Shown here: piece after piece, positions 18,012 through 29,848 of the stretch | Numbering within the stretch: position 1 is the stretch's first letter | Layout of the letters: each line of letters begins with the position of its first letter | NCBI RefSeq assembly: GCF_003363715.1 | Contig: NZ_QREV01000004.1 | Location: 111,306 to 175,305 of the forward strand | Reading direction: 5' to 3' | Source of the DNA: Parabacteroides acidifaciens | GTDB taxonomy: Bacteria > Bacteroidota > Bacteroidia > Bacteroidales > Tannerellaceae | DNA length: 64,000 nucleotides | Program-made: the position numbers and the translations under genes | The notes under the pieces: model-generated | What the model saw: only the letters and a program-made list of their open reading frames with translations | The model's database searches: none | What the model was told of the DNA's origin: nothing

Positions 18012-18737
18012 TCATTTGATAGCATCCAGAATCTTTTTGGAATTGGCATCTGCCGGATTCAAGGCGATTGCCTGCTCCAGGTAACCTTTTGCTTTTGCCA
18101 TCTGGGCGTCTGCTTTCTTCTTTTCGGCAGCGTATTTATCCGGATCGGATGTTGCGATAGGAGTGGCATCTGTCAAGATTTTAGCACCTGCATTGTAAAA
18201 CATTACGCCGAGGCTGTAGAGGGCGTTGCCTTTGTATGTCTTGTTTCCGACAACCAGAACGTCTTTGAACAGTTCTTCCGCTTCGTCTGTCTTGCCGGCT
18301 TTCTGGGCTGCCTGTCCTTTTTTCATGCAGTAACCGTAGAGTAATTTCTCCAAATTGGTATTTTGCGGGTTGACTTTTAAACCTGCTTCGACTGTTGTTG
18401 TGAAATCGGCTGCTTTGTCCTGGCTACGCAAAGACATTGCTTTCCCTACGTAAGCGTCGTCGACTTTATAGCCTTTCTGGATGGCCATGTCGTAGAATTT
18501 GATAGCGTTGTCAAACTGTTTTGCATTAAAGGCTGCAAAGGCACAGTTAAAGATACGGCTTTCATCTTCATAGTTTGTTAGTTTCAGAAATTCGCTGTAC
18601 TTGGTGACAACTTCAGGATAGTTTTTAGCAGTCATGGCTGCATCTCCTTCTTCACGCAATTTGTCTGCGTTCGCGTCTTGAGCGAATAAATTGCCTACGC
18701 TCAGGCAAAAAGCCAGTAATAAGATAATTTTCTTCAT
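18012..18737 (-). CDS. Periplasmic tetratricopeptide-repeat protein
   Basis: A 241-residue exported protein: signal peptide 1-19 (ending NLFA), then TPR-like helical hairpins with the AxNYPEVVTKYSEFLKL, AFNAKQFDNAIKFYDMAI and final AKGYLEQAIALNPADANSKKIL repeats. TPRs form protein-protein scaffolds; the partner is not evident, and the neighbours (rseP convergent, ald) give no hint. Monocistronic. Confidence 0.8.
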   Translation of the reverse strand: MKKIILLLAFCLSVGNLFAQDANADKLREEGDAAMTAKNYPEVVTKYSEFLKLTNYEDESRIFNCAFAAFNAKQFDNAIKFYDMAIQKGYKVDDAYVGKAMSLRSQDKAADFTTTVEAGLKVNPQNTNLEKLLYGYCMKKGQAAQKAGKTDEAEELFKDVLVVGNKTYKGNALYSLGVMFYNAGAKILTDATPIATSDPDKYAAEKKKADAQMAKAKGYLEQAIALNPADANSKKILDAIK

Positions 18738-18838
18738 GGTGATTAAATGTATATTTTAAAATTAATTCGACTAAGGTAGTAAGTGTGATGTAAGGGACAA
18801 AAGGTTTTTGTGTTTTTTTAGATTTATAAAGAATATGA

Positions 18839-18862
18839 AGGGGCAACGTTTTCGCTGCCCCT
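18839..18862 (-). terminator. Probable terminator of the alanine dehydrogenase gene
   Basis: AGGGGCA and TGCCCCT arms (with an inner CG/CG pair) form a stable hairpin 27 nt past the ald stop. The T tract on the minus side is weak, stronger on the plus side. Confidence 0.5.
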
Positions 18863-18888
18863 ATGTTTTTTATATTGTTTGTATCATT

Positions 18889-19992
18889 TTATAGAGCGGT
18901 GGAGCAAGGCAATTCGAACGCTTCCGCTACTGCCGGATAGACGATGTTGCCTTCCACGATATTAAGACCGAGTGCCAGCCCTTTGTCTTCTTCGCAAGCC
19001 TTCCGCCATCCTTTGTCCGCCAACTTCAGGACGTAGGGAAGCGTGGCGTTGGTGAGGGCGAGGGTGGAAGTCTGAGGAACGGCCCCCGGAATATTGGCTA
19101 CGCAATAGTGTACGATCCCTTCCACTTCGAAGATCGGATCGGCATGGGTCGTCGGGTGTGAGGTCTCGAAGCAGCCGCCCTGATCGATGGCGACGTCTAC
19201 CAGCACACTGCCTTTCTTCATCAACTTGAGCATCTCCTGGGTTATGAGATGGGGCGCTTTGGCTCCCGGAATCAGGACGGCACCGATCACGAGGTCGGTT
19301 GTCGGAAGTTCTTGTTCGATGTTATGGGTGGAAGAATATAATGTCTTGACATTGGCCGGCATGATCTCGTCTAAATAACGTAGGCGTGGCAGGGAGATAT
19401 CGGCAATCGTGACATCCGCACCCATGCCGGCAGCCATCAAGGCTCCGTTATGTCCGACCACACCGCCGCCCAACACCAGCACTTTGGCGGGCTTGACACC
19501 CGGAACGCCACCCAGCAGGATGCCTTTTCCGCCTTGCGGCTTTTCAAGGAAACGGGCGCCTTCCTGTACGGACATGCGGCCGGCGACTTCACTCATGGGG
19601 ATCAGCAGCGGAAGCGTACCGTCCGGATTCTCGACCGTTTCGTATGCTAAGCAGATAGAGCCGCTTTCCATCATGGCTAATGTCAGTTTCTCGTCGGAAG
19701 CGAAATGGAAATAGGTGAATACTAATTGCCCTTTTCGTACGAGGGGATACTCGGCTGCGATAGGTTCTTTTACTTTGACGATCATCTCGGCAATCTTATA
19801 TACATCTCCGATAGAGGGGAGGATCTGGGCGCCTGCCGCCTCATAGGCTGCATCCGGAAATCCGCTGTTTTCACCGGCTGTGTGCTGTACATACACGGTG
19901 TGTCCTCGTGTTACCAACTCCTTTGCACCGGCGGGCGTAAGTGCCACGCGGTTCTCATTGTTCTTAATCTCTTTAGGAATTCCGATGATCAT
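18889..19992 (-). CDS. ald: Alanine dehydrogenase
   Basis: A 367-residue NAD-dependent enzyme for the reversible oxidative deamination of L-alanine to pyruvate and ammonia. It opens with MIIGIPKEIKNNENRVALTPAG, the standard start, so the ATG at 19992 is chosen over a 30-residue in-frame extension. Substrate residues KEIKNNENRVAL and MSEVAGRMSV, and the NAD loop VLVLGGGVVGHNGALMAAGMGADV at about 168-191 (given here as the GGGVVG motif), are intact. Monocistronic between two terminators. Confidence 0.93.
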   Translation of the reverse strand: MIIGIPKEIKNNENRVALTPAGAKELVTRGHTVYVQHTAGENSGFPDAAYEAAGAQILPSIGDVYKIAEMIVKVKEPIAAEYPLVRKGQLVFTYFHFASDEKLTLAMMESGSICLAYETVENPDGTLPLLIPMSEVAGRMSVQEGARFLEKPQGGKGILLGGVPGVKPAKVLVLGGGVVGHNGALMAAGMGADVTIADISLPRLRYLDEIMPANVKTLYSSTHNIEQELPTTDLVIGAVLIPGAKAPHLITQEMLKLMKKGSVLVDVAIDQGGCFETSHPTTHADPIFEVEGIVHYCVANIPGAVPQTSTLALTNATLPYVLKLADKGWRKACEEDKGLALGLNIVEGNIVYPAVAEAFELPCSTAL

Positions 19993-20077
19993 ATTGTTAG
20001 TATTTAATGGTTTATTGGCCTCCAATATACGAATAATCTGACAAAATGATATTTCGGTAATGTTATTTTTTCGAAAC

Positions 20078-20108
20078 AACAAAGACGACCTTTTGGGCCG
20101 CCTTTGTT
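20078..20108 (-). terminator. Terminator after secA
   Basis: AACAAAG (20078-20084) pairs with CTTTGTT (20102-20108), extended by CG and CC pairs with two mismatches, 17 nt past the secA stop. Confidence 0.5.
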
Positions 20109-20124
20109 TATAGCAGGGAGGGGA

Positions 20125-23484
<3,360 letters not shown>

Positions 23485-23501
23485 GATATAATTATTGAAT
23501 T

Positions 23502-23527
23502 GAAGATTAAGAGTTCTCCTAATCTTC
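23502..23527 (-). other. Hairpin in the secA leader
   Basis: GAAGATTA and TAATCTTC arms with an internal GAG/CTC pairing form a stem 18 nt ahead of the secA start. There is no T run, so it is not a classical terminator; it may shape the leader RNA of secA. Confidence 0.4.
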
Positions 23528-23597
23528 GGACGTTATTATTCTTTTATTTAGTTTTAAAATAGTATTGTTTGAAACCGGGGGAACTGATGATTCAATC

Positions 23598-25199
23598 TTA
23601 TTTTTTGATTGTCAATTCCCGGAGCGGCAAGCTGAGGGATGCGTTTGGCGGTCTGATCCTCAGCACGTGGGTTACCGTAGGGGCTACCTCTGTGGCTTTT
23701 ACTTCGCGGTAGATATGTTCCGGTTTGAGACCGTTGCCCATAAATACCAGCGGGGTTATCACTGCATTATTTCGTATTACTTTTATTTTCGCTTTCGGAT
23801 CGTCGTTGTTGATGGTCCATCCCGGTTGCAACTCGATGATCAGGTCGCCACGGTTTGACAGATGCGTACCATGTAGGTATTGGGAAGTTTTTTCGTTCCA
23901 GTTGCCCGTACGGAGCACATTTTCCGTTGCAACGAACTGTACGCCGCTGAACTCGCGCAGGAATTCGGCGGCCTTTTCCTGTATGGTGATCAGTTCCAGC
24001 TTGGCATCTTCTATCGCTTTGCGGTTCAGATAAATCTGGTTGTTATAGAAACCTTTTACCCAGTTTGTGTGCTGGCCGTAGAGAGCCATCAAGTACATAT
24101 TGAGCAGGGCGACGCACCGTTTCGGGTGGAATTCGCCGTTAATCAGCTGCATCCCTTCCGGGTATTCTTCTTCGCTCTTGTAATAGCCGGAACCGGTGAA
24201 TACGATCAGCGTATTGTTGAGCCCGACCTTCTTGTCGATCTTGTCCAGCAACTCCTCCAGGTCCTTATCCAGTTGATAGTAAGTGTCCTGTATCTCGCGG
24301 GTGTATTCCTTGTTCATGTTTCCTCGATAGTTGCCGGCATAATAAGTGATGGCAAGCATATCCGGACAGGAACGTGTACCGAAAGCTCCGTATTCGAGGA
24401 ATTGAAGCGCCAAGCGGTTGACTTCCTTATTGATAAAGGGCGAGGTCTTTAAGTTGAAGAAACACTCGTTTGTGTTTTCCTTAAATGTATATTTGAAAGG
24501 AATTTCATCCAGCACATACGGGAAAGCATTGAATTTGTCCAACGGCAATGACGGCGTCCAAGCCATCTGTTCCAGGCGTGCCGACAAGGATTCCGGCCCG
24601 TTATTGTAGCGGTCGACATACCAGGGAAGCCCTTTATAGTAAGTCGTTGTCGCCCATTTTCCGTTGTAATCGTCCATCCAGAATGCACCGTTGGCCGCAT
24701 GTCCGGCCGAGATGATGGCGCTCTCCGGATTGGGAGCGATGGAGTAAACGTCGCTTCTTCCTTTGGAGGCGATTTTCAGTTCGTCTCCGATGGTGGAGCT
24801 GATTAGTTTGCGGGGAGAATAATGCTCTTTCGTATAGTTGCCGAGATAATCCGGATCGTTCAGGATCGAAACTTCCCTGTCTTTATCGAAATCGTATGTG
24901 TTAGTCCCGGATATCCCGTTGAAGTTCGGGTTGCTTCCGGTGAACAGGGTTGCAAAGGCGCTGGCCTCGTCGATATCGGAAAATTCGAACCGGATATTGC
25001 TATACACCAGTCCTTCATTCATCAACCGCTTGAATCCGCGCTCGCCGAATGTATTGTAGAAGTATTCGATGTAATCGCCACGCAACTGGTCAACCGTGAT
25101 GCATACAACCAATTTGGGCGTGCTCTGTTGAGCCTCCATATTGGTCGCTGCCAGAATTGCGATGAGCGATGTTAGTATTTTCCGTACCCGATGTTCCAT
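23598..25199 (-). CDS. Alkaline-phosphatase-superfamily protein lacking catalytic residues (pseudoenzyme)
   Basis: A 533-residue exported protein (signal peptide to about MEAQQ, 24) clearly related to PafA-type alkaline phosphatases: VVCITVDQLRGDY at 31-43, FTGSNPNFNGISG, ISAGHAANGAFWMDD and the DTYYQLDKDLEELL helix. Asp37 is kept. However, the usual nucleophile segment (T-A-x-G-H before YTGS) reads DEASAF; the zinc motif TDYxGH reads GNYRGN (290-294); the TADHG motif reads TGSGY (335-339); and the last His before VPL is Ile. It is therefore predicted to be non-catalytic. Start at 25199 (MEHRVRK) overlaps the DUF4105 gene by 28 bp. A binding or chaperone-like envelope role is possible (inference). 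Confidence 0.8.
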   Translation of the reverse strand: MEHRVRKILTSLIAILAATNMEAQQSTPKLVVCITVDQLRGDYIEYFYNTFGERGFKRLMNEGLVYSNIRFEFSDIDEASAFATLFTGSNPNFNGISGTNTYDFDKDREVSILNDPDYLGNYTKEHYSPRKLISSTIGDELKIASKGRSDVYSIAPNPESAIISAGHAANGAFWMDDYNGKWATTTYYKGLPWYVDRYNNGPESLSARLEQMAWTPSLPLDKFNAFPYVLDEIPFKYTFKENTNECFFNLKTSPFINKEVNRLALQFLEYGAFGTRSCPDMLAITYYAGNYRGNMNKEYTREIQDTYYQLDKDLEELLDKIDKKVGLNNTLIVFTGSGYYKSEEEYPEGMQLINGEFHPKRCVALLNMYLMALYGQHTNWVKGFYNNQIYLNRKAIEDAKLELITIQEKAAEFLREFSGVQFVATENVLRTGNWNEKTSQYLHGTHLSNRGDLIIELQPGWTINNDDPKAKIKVIRNNAVITPLVFMGNGLKPEHIYREVKATEVAPTVTHVLRIRPPNASLSLPLRELTIKK

Positions 25200-26383
25200 A
25201 TTTTTCTGTAAACGCCATATCCCGAACGCAGCCAAAGGCTCATTACCAAAGGGATGAATGCTGTATTTAAGTGCTGTGGAATGAAATACCAGCCAGCCAG
25301 CATTAGCGTAAGCGCCGCAAAGTTAATAAAATGATAGTAATATGCAGCCTTTCTTAACTTTTTTACTGCAAACAAAATAACAGCTATCAGATCAAATGGT
25401 TGTAACCAGACGATCGACCAGTTCGGCCAGATGCTCGGATGCGTTGAAATGAAGCAGAGGAAGAACATCACGACACCTGCCATTCCCGCTATGAAAAACA
25501 GGACGCAGTCGACAATGCGGAAATATGTTTTCCGGCGCCATTCGATAAAAGTGACCGCTAACACAAGCAGGAAAAACGTCCAGCAGCAGACAAGCGGGGT
25601 GAAGAGATCGCTCTCCACGTCGGTATCGTCCGTGATCCCTTCCGTCAGGATTTGTTCCGAGCCGACCAGATTCCGGACCGAACCGTCTGTTCCGTTGATG
25701 GTAGCCTTCCCGAAAGCCTCTTTCAGATAGATCGGCAGGAACATCTCTTCGCGGGGCGTCGCGACGCGGTCGGTCGGGCTTCCCAACGCCAGGTCGCATC
25801 CGAATGTCAACCAGGGATGATTGCGGGTGCAATCGTTTATCATATTGCGGAACGTCTGTTTCCTACCCGGGTCGGGAAAATGAATCTTGCCTTCTACGTT
25901 CGCCTCCACGATAGCTGCCGGACGGGTCGCGCAGTTATCGAAAAAGAAATTATACCGGTAGACTCTGTTTTCCGGCCGGTTATTGATGAGCAAGGCCTCC
26001 CATATCCGGTTCTTCGTGATGGAGTCGAGGTCCAGCACTTGTTCCGTCACTTCGCTTCCCCGCATCTCATATTCGATCATGAAGTCTCGGAAGTGTTCCA
26101 CACCTAATCGGTAATCCGTTTCCCCTTTGGCAAAGCGGTAAATGAAATTAGGTTTGGCAAAAGAGAAGATCCCGTAGTTGAACACCGCATCGATCTTTTG
26201 CGCCGCGTCCTGCACCCGGAGCGCCGAATGCCCGTAAACCGTATAAACCGCATCATCCGACGGCGAAACCGTCAGCAGGCTGATCTTCGCATCGTTACTA
26301 AGCTGTGGAGTCTGCGCCTGAAGCGGCAGCAGGAAAAAAAGTAATAAAGAAAGGATCAGGTGCTTATTTATTTTATTCCCCAT
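25172..26383 (-). CDS. DUF4105 family membrane protein
   Basis: A 403-residue protein with a signal peptide (about 1-23, LLLFFLLPLQAQ), a periplasmic DUF4105 domain (TVYGHSALRVQD, FNYGIFSFAKPNFIYRFAKGETDY, YNFFFDNCATRPAAIVE) and several TM helices at the C terminus (about 265-395). The family contains candidate cysteine-protease-like residues (His in YGHSALRV, Cys in DNCATRP) resembling papain-fold lipid-side enzymes; activity here is unproven. The ATG at 26383 is chosen because it begins the signal peptide; an upstream in-frame extension overlaps the promoter. It is translationally coupled to the pseudo-phosphatase. Confidence 0.85.
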   Translation of the reverse strand: MGNKINKHLILSLLLFFLLPLQAQTPQLSNDAKISLLTVSPSDDAVYTVYGHSALRVQDAAQKIDAVFNYGIFSFAKPNFIYRFAKGETDYRLGVEHFRDFMIEYEMRGSEVTEQVLDLDSITKNRIWEALLINNRPENRVYRYNFFFDNCATRPAAIVEANVEGKIHFPDPGRKQTFRNMINDCTRNHPWLTFGCDLALGSPTDRVATPREEMFLPIYLKEAFGKATINGTDGSVRNLVGSEQILTEGITDDTDVESDLFTPLVCCWTFFLLVLAVTFIEWRRKTYFRIVDCVLFFIAGMAGVVMFFLCFISTHPSIWPNWSIVWLQPFDLIAVILFAVKKLRKAAYYYHFINFAALTLMLAGWYFIPQHLNTAFIPLVMSLWLRSGYGVYRKIWNIGYGKY

Positions 26384-26485
26384 AATTTGTAGCCTTTGTT
26401 TGCTCGTTCGATAGATTTTGCTTATTCCTATTTCCAGACTATCCGTCAGTAAATTTTTGTGTACTGCACGTGATTGTCTGCGCAA

Positions 26486-26493
26486 CAAAGATA
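26486..26493 (-). promoter_or_regulatory. -7 box for the DUF4105 operon
   Basis: TATCTTTG on the minus strand, about 103 nt ahead of the DUF4105 start. No clear TTTG at -33. Confidence 0.4.
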
Positions 26494-26506
26494 CGACAGA
26501 ACAGGA

Positions 26507-26543
26507 GAAAAAAGTGCCGGAGATGCGGATTATTTTCTCCGGC
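26507..26543 (-). terminator. Terminator overlapping the end of the permease gene
   Basis: GCCGGAGA (26516-26523) pairs with TCTCCGGC (26536-26543) and is followed on the minus strand by a T6 run. The stop codon of the permease gene lies in the loop, so stop and terminator are fused. Confidence 0.8.
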
Positions 26544-28281
26544 CTTCCAGTCTTCTTCCGAATACTCCTGCGATCAAGATGAAGATAGCAGCAAAGCCGG
26601 ACAATGTAATCAGTGAGTCAAAGTTCGACTCCTGCTTGTAAGTCTGCTGCAGCACTTCGTCGTAGCTACGGACATCGAAAGATGATTCGTTGTCGAACCC
26701 GGCTAACGATTCGCGTACATGTTTCATCCCCGCGTGCAGGTCACTACCCGCCTTGAACTTCACGTAGGCGACGTCGTAGAAATGGCCTTCCTGTCCCCAC
26801 TGGTACTTGCCCCACACGTAAAAAGCCATTGGCGCAACTTCCTGGCGGAAAGAGGCGAACTTGATGTCGGGGATGAAGCCGATAATTTCTGCCCCTTCTA
26901 TCTTTTCATTCAACTTCAGGCCATATTCCGCCCTCGCCTTTTCGTTAAACAGATAGCAACCTGTCTCTTTCTGATCGTCTTCCGGGCGGAAATCCCGGCC
27001 TTCTGTCACTTCTATTCCCATAACTTTCAGGAAGGAAGATGATACGGGAATGCACTGGAAAGTAATCGGTTTACCGTTGTAATCGCGTCCGTAGCCCATG
27101 TATTGCTTTTGACTGGATAACAAGAATTGGGAATAGGTGACGTCTTTTACATCGGCGAATGCTTTCAACCGATTCGTGAATGCCTCCCGGTTTCTGTTGA
27201 TCTTAACATTTAAATGAGCGACAACAGTTTCGTTTTTGTCATAACCTAACGGCGCATGCCGCATATAATAATTTTGCAGGTGCACGATCAAAGCTCCGGC
27301 GATTAGCACGAGAGAGACCGCGAGTTGGAAACCAATCAGCATGTTCCGCATCCGGTGTCCTATCCTGCTGAAGTTCGTGAAATTAATCCCGGCAATGATA
27401 AGGATGATAAAGGCGATGGAGAATAGAACGAATATCGTCTGGCGGCTCGCCTTCGGCATCGTGTCGAAATCCACGTTAGTCAGGAAATGGAGAGCCGGCA
27501 AAGAGGTCAGATGGTAGACGATCGCGTCCTTGTCTTCTCCGAACAAGCCGCTTTCGAGGATTTCTTTCGCATTGAAGTTCTTCCTGAAATTGTCCAGGAC
27601 ACTTTCTTTATTGGCCGGATCGTCGAGGCGGAGGAAAAACAGATAGCCCCAGTTTTCCCAATCGTCGTAGCTTTCCTTCGGATTCATGGATGCGTACATC
27701 GAGTTCTTCAGGGAAGAGTTGCGGGGGAAATCCTTATAGACGCCTTTGACGGTCATCGGAGCCATTTGCGGAATGTAAACGTGCAGTTGTTTGTTTATCG
27801 CCGATTTGTTGCCGAAGAGTCTCCGGGCTGTACTTTCAGGGATGATAACGCTGTTGGGCTCGTCTAACGACTGTGCGTCGCCTTCCAGCATGTCGAAATG
27901 GAAGACCTGCATGATTTCGGGCGAAACGCTCCAGACATCTTCATCGTAGTTCACCTGTTTTCCGTTTTGTTCCACATAGAGCAGGAAGTTGTTCGACCAT
28001 GCTGCCATGACACATCCTTCTTTTATATGTGGAGACGATTCGGTAAACGCCCGTGCGAAAGGGCGGCAGACGATTGCTTTCGCGCTTCCGCCCTGTTCGA
28101 TATCCAAACGGAATATCGAACAGGCATTCTTCTGGCAAGAATCGAAGCCCAGGTCATAATTCACTTGTATCATGATAAGCATAAAGGCCACAAAGGCAAT
28201 GCTCAATCCCAACACATTCAATATGGTTGCCATTTTGAAACGGCGTAGCACACTCAGGAAGTTTCGCGCGATTGTTTTCAT
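26530..28281 (-). CDS. Shortened MacB/FtsX-type ABC transporter permease
   Basis: A 583-residue relative of the roughly 780-residue Bacteroidetes ABC permeases with two MacB-periplasmic and FtsX halves. TM1 (about 17-38) and the first periplasmic domain (40-275) are normal. After the next TM (IILIIAGINFTNF) the chain jumps straight to the start of the second half (MRNMLIGFQLAVSLVLIAGALIV), so the rest of the first FtsX block is missing. The C terminus stops at LIAGVFGRRLEGRRK, just where the second FtsX block normally continues RRKEIGIRK. About four TM helices remain. Deleted in frame rather than frameshifted: the sequence beyond the stop does not encode the missing part. No ATPase gene is adjacent. 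Last gene of a GntR-slipin-permease operon. Confidence 0.75.
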   Translation of the reverse strand: MKTIARNFLSVLRRFKMATILNVLGLSIAFVAFMLIMIQVNYDLGFDSCQKNACSIFRLDIEQGGSAKAIVCRPFARAFTESSPHIKEGCVMAAWSNNFLLYVEQNGKQVNYDEDVWSVSPEIMQVFHFDMLEGDAQSLDEPNSVIIPESTARRLFGNKSAINKQLHVYIPQMAPMTVKGVYKDFPRNSSLKNSMYASMNPKESYDDWENWGYLFFLRLDDPANKESVLDNFRKNFNAKEILESGLFGEDKDAIVYHLTSLPALHFLTNVDFDTMPKASRQTIFVLFSIAFIILIIAGINFTNFSRIGHRMRNMLIGFQLAVSLVLIAGALIVHLQNYYMRHAPLGYDKNETVVAHLNVKINRNREAFTNRLKAFADVKDVTYSQFLLSSQKQYMGYGRDYNGKPITFQCIPVSSSFLKVMGIEVTEGRDFRPEDDQKETGCYLFNEKARAEYGLKLNEKIEGAEIIGFIPDIKFASFRQEVAPMAFYVWGKYQWGQEGHFYDVAYVKFKAGSDLHAGMKHVRESLAGFDNESSFDVRSYDEVLQQTYKQESNFDSLITLSGFAAIFILIAGVFGRRLEGRRK

Positions 28282-28330
28282 ATCCGATGTGATTTAAAGT
28301 GAATTAATAGTTGTTGTTATCCGGTTGTTC

Positions 28331-29218
28331 TCAGACCGGTGTTTCGCCGCTCTTCGCTAACGAAACCAAGCCTCCCATAGCGCCCAGATTCATAGAATCG
28401 AGTGCCGAACTGGGAACGATGACCATAGAGCCTTTTTCTTTCAGGCCCTCAAACAGCATATTCATGCCTCTCAGATGCAAGGCGACAGGATTATTGGTGT
28501 ACTTCCGGCTTGCCTGCTCGAACTTTTCGGCAATCTCCGTTTCGGCCGTTCCTAAGATGACACGCGCCCTTCTTTCACGCTCGGCCTGCGCTTCTTTACT
28601 CATGGCATCGGCCAGAGCCTGCGGGATGGCGATGTCGTTGATGCCGACGGTTTGACAGGTGATGCCCCAAGGGCTTGTGTTATGGTCTAAAACTTGTTGC
28701 AGGTCTTCGGCGATTTTATCGCGCTCCTGCAAGAGAGTCGACAGCTCATGTTTGCCGATCGTATCTCTTAAACCGGTTTGGGCGATGTGTTCGATGGCTT
28801 TCTGGTATTCCTGCACTTCCAGGGCTGCTTTTTCCGCATCCCAAACCGTCCAGTACACGACTGCATCCACATTGACCGGCACCGTATCTTTGGTCAGTGT
28901 CTGCTCCGCCTTGAAAGAACTAACCCGCACCCGCTGGTCGATATAACCCGAGACTGTGTCGATGATCGGGATGATCATAAAAGGACCGGGGCCTTTTAAC
29001 CCTTTGTATTTTCCCATACGCAACACCACAGCACGTTCCCATTGGTCGGCAATGCAGATGGCGGAAGCCAGTAATCCGGAAAAGATAACCAGAAGCACCA
29101 GCATCGGAATGTTTATGATGTGCAAAACATACAACACAACCGATACGCAAAGCAATATCAGCAACACGGAAAGGGAAATGGGATTAAACCGCCCCTTGTT
29201 AATTACACTTGTTGTCAT
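28331..29218 (-). CDS. Slipin (SPFH/band 7 membrane protein)
   Basis: A 295-residue stomatin-like protein: two hydrophobic segments at about 15-35 and 38-57, then the SPFH domain (ERAVVLRMGKYKGLKGPGPFMIIPIIDTV to about 215) and the coiled-coil MSKEAQAERERRARVILGTAETEIAEKF. Slipins form large membrane microdomain cages and often pair with NfeD proteases. Here the partner is not adjacent; instead it lies between a GntR regulator (5 nt gap) and a permease (49 nt gap). Confidence 0.88.
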   Translation of the reverse strand: MTTSVINKGRFNPISLSVLLILLCVSVVLYVLHIINIPMLVLLVIFSGLLASAICIADQWERAVVLRMGKYKGLKGPGPFMIIPIIDTVSGYIDQRVRVSSFKAEQTLTKDTVPVNVDAVVYWTVWDAEKAALEVQEYQKAIEHIAQTGLRDTIGKHELSTLLQERDKIAEDLQQVLDHNTSPWGITCQTVGINDIAIPQALADAMSKEAQAERERRARVILGTAETEIAEKFEQASRKYTNNPVALHLRGMNMLFEGLKEKGSMVIVPSSALDSMNLGAMGGLVSLAKSGETPV

Positions 29219-29223
29219 AATCT

Positions 29224-29604
29224 TTATTTTTTAGAAGTTCCTATATTCTTTAGTTCTCGTATGACTTCATTTAGGCTGAAGCCGTAACTGTGTGCAACGG
29301 AAGAAAACTGTATGCAAATTTCTTTCAGTTTATCATTCCTTTCCTTTTCCGGCATCACGTTTTCCGTCTTGTTGATAAAAGTTCCGGTTCCTTGTTGAGT
29401 CTCTAAAATGTCTTTAATCTCCAGTTCTTTATATGCTTTGGATACCGTGTTGAGGTTTACTTTTAACTCTACGGCAAGCGCTCTGACCGTAGGAAGCTGT
29501 TCGCCCAATTTAAGTTGTCCGGATGCTATACCGAATATAATCTGGTCGATAATCTGGCGGTAGACCGGCACTCCGCTGGAATAATCTAATACAAACTTAA
29601 TCAT
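29224..29604 (-). CDS. GntR-family regulator, YtrA subfamily
   Basis: A 126-residue short GntR protein with an N-terminal winged helix (VYRQIIDQIIFGIASGQLKLGEQLPTVRALAVELKVNLNTVSKAYKELE, given as the LPTVRALA and NLNTVSKAY motifs) and only a small helical tail, as in YtrA proteins that repress ABC-type operons. First gene of the slipin-permease operon and probably autoregulatory. A candidate operator with ACAA and TTGT ends lies at 29625-29643 between promoter and start. Confidence 0.88.
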   Translation of the reverse strand: MIKFVLDYSSGVPVYRQIIDQIIFGIASGQLKLGEQLPTVRALAVELKVNLNTVSKAYKELEIKDILETQQGTGTFINKTENVMPEKERNDKLKEICIQFSSVAHSYGFSLNEVIRELKNIGTSKK

Positions 29605-29650
29605 AAATTCCTATATTATATTATACAAATATTGCACTATTGTTATATGA

Positions 29651-29681
29651 CAAAGGTACGGAAAGATTTTAATCTTCCAAA
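29651..29681 (-). promoter_or_regulatory. Promoter of the GntR-slipin-permease operon
   Basis: On the minus strand TTTG (29678-29681), 19 nt, TACCTTTG (29651-29658), 47 nt ahead of the start codon: one of the best promoter matches in the window. Confidence 0.65.
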
Positions 29682-29848
29682 TCTTTTGTGAGATTTTTTC
29701 GGATAATTTCTGTACTCGTACATTTGTCCTTGTTTTCGGATATTTCCTACAGTGGGCATTAGGTTACATTCAAAACAATATATCTTCGTCGTTTGAGTTT
29801 TTATATATATGATAATTAAGGATATATTTGTCAACTAAATATTACAAG

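Noticed and set aside
26400..26530. Frameshift as cause of the short permease
   Set aside because: The sequence beyond the stop, in all frames, does not resemble an FtsX domain and contains a terminator and the next promoter, so a deletion is more likely.
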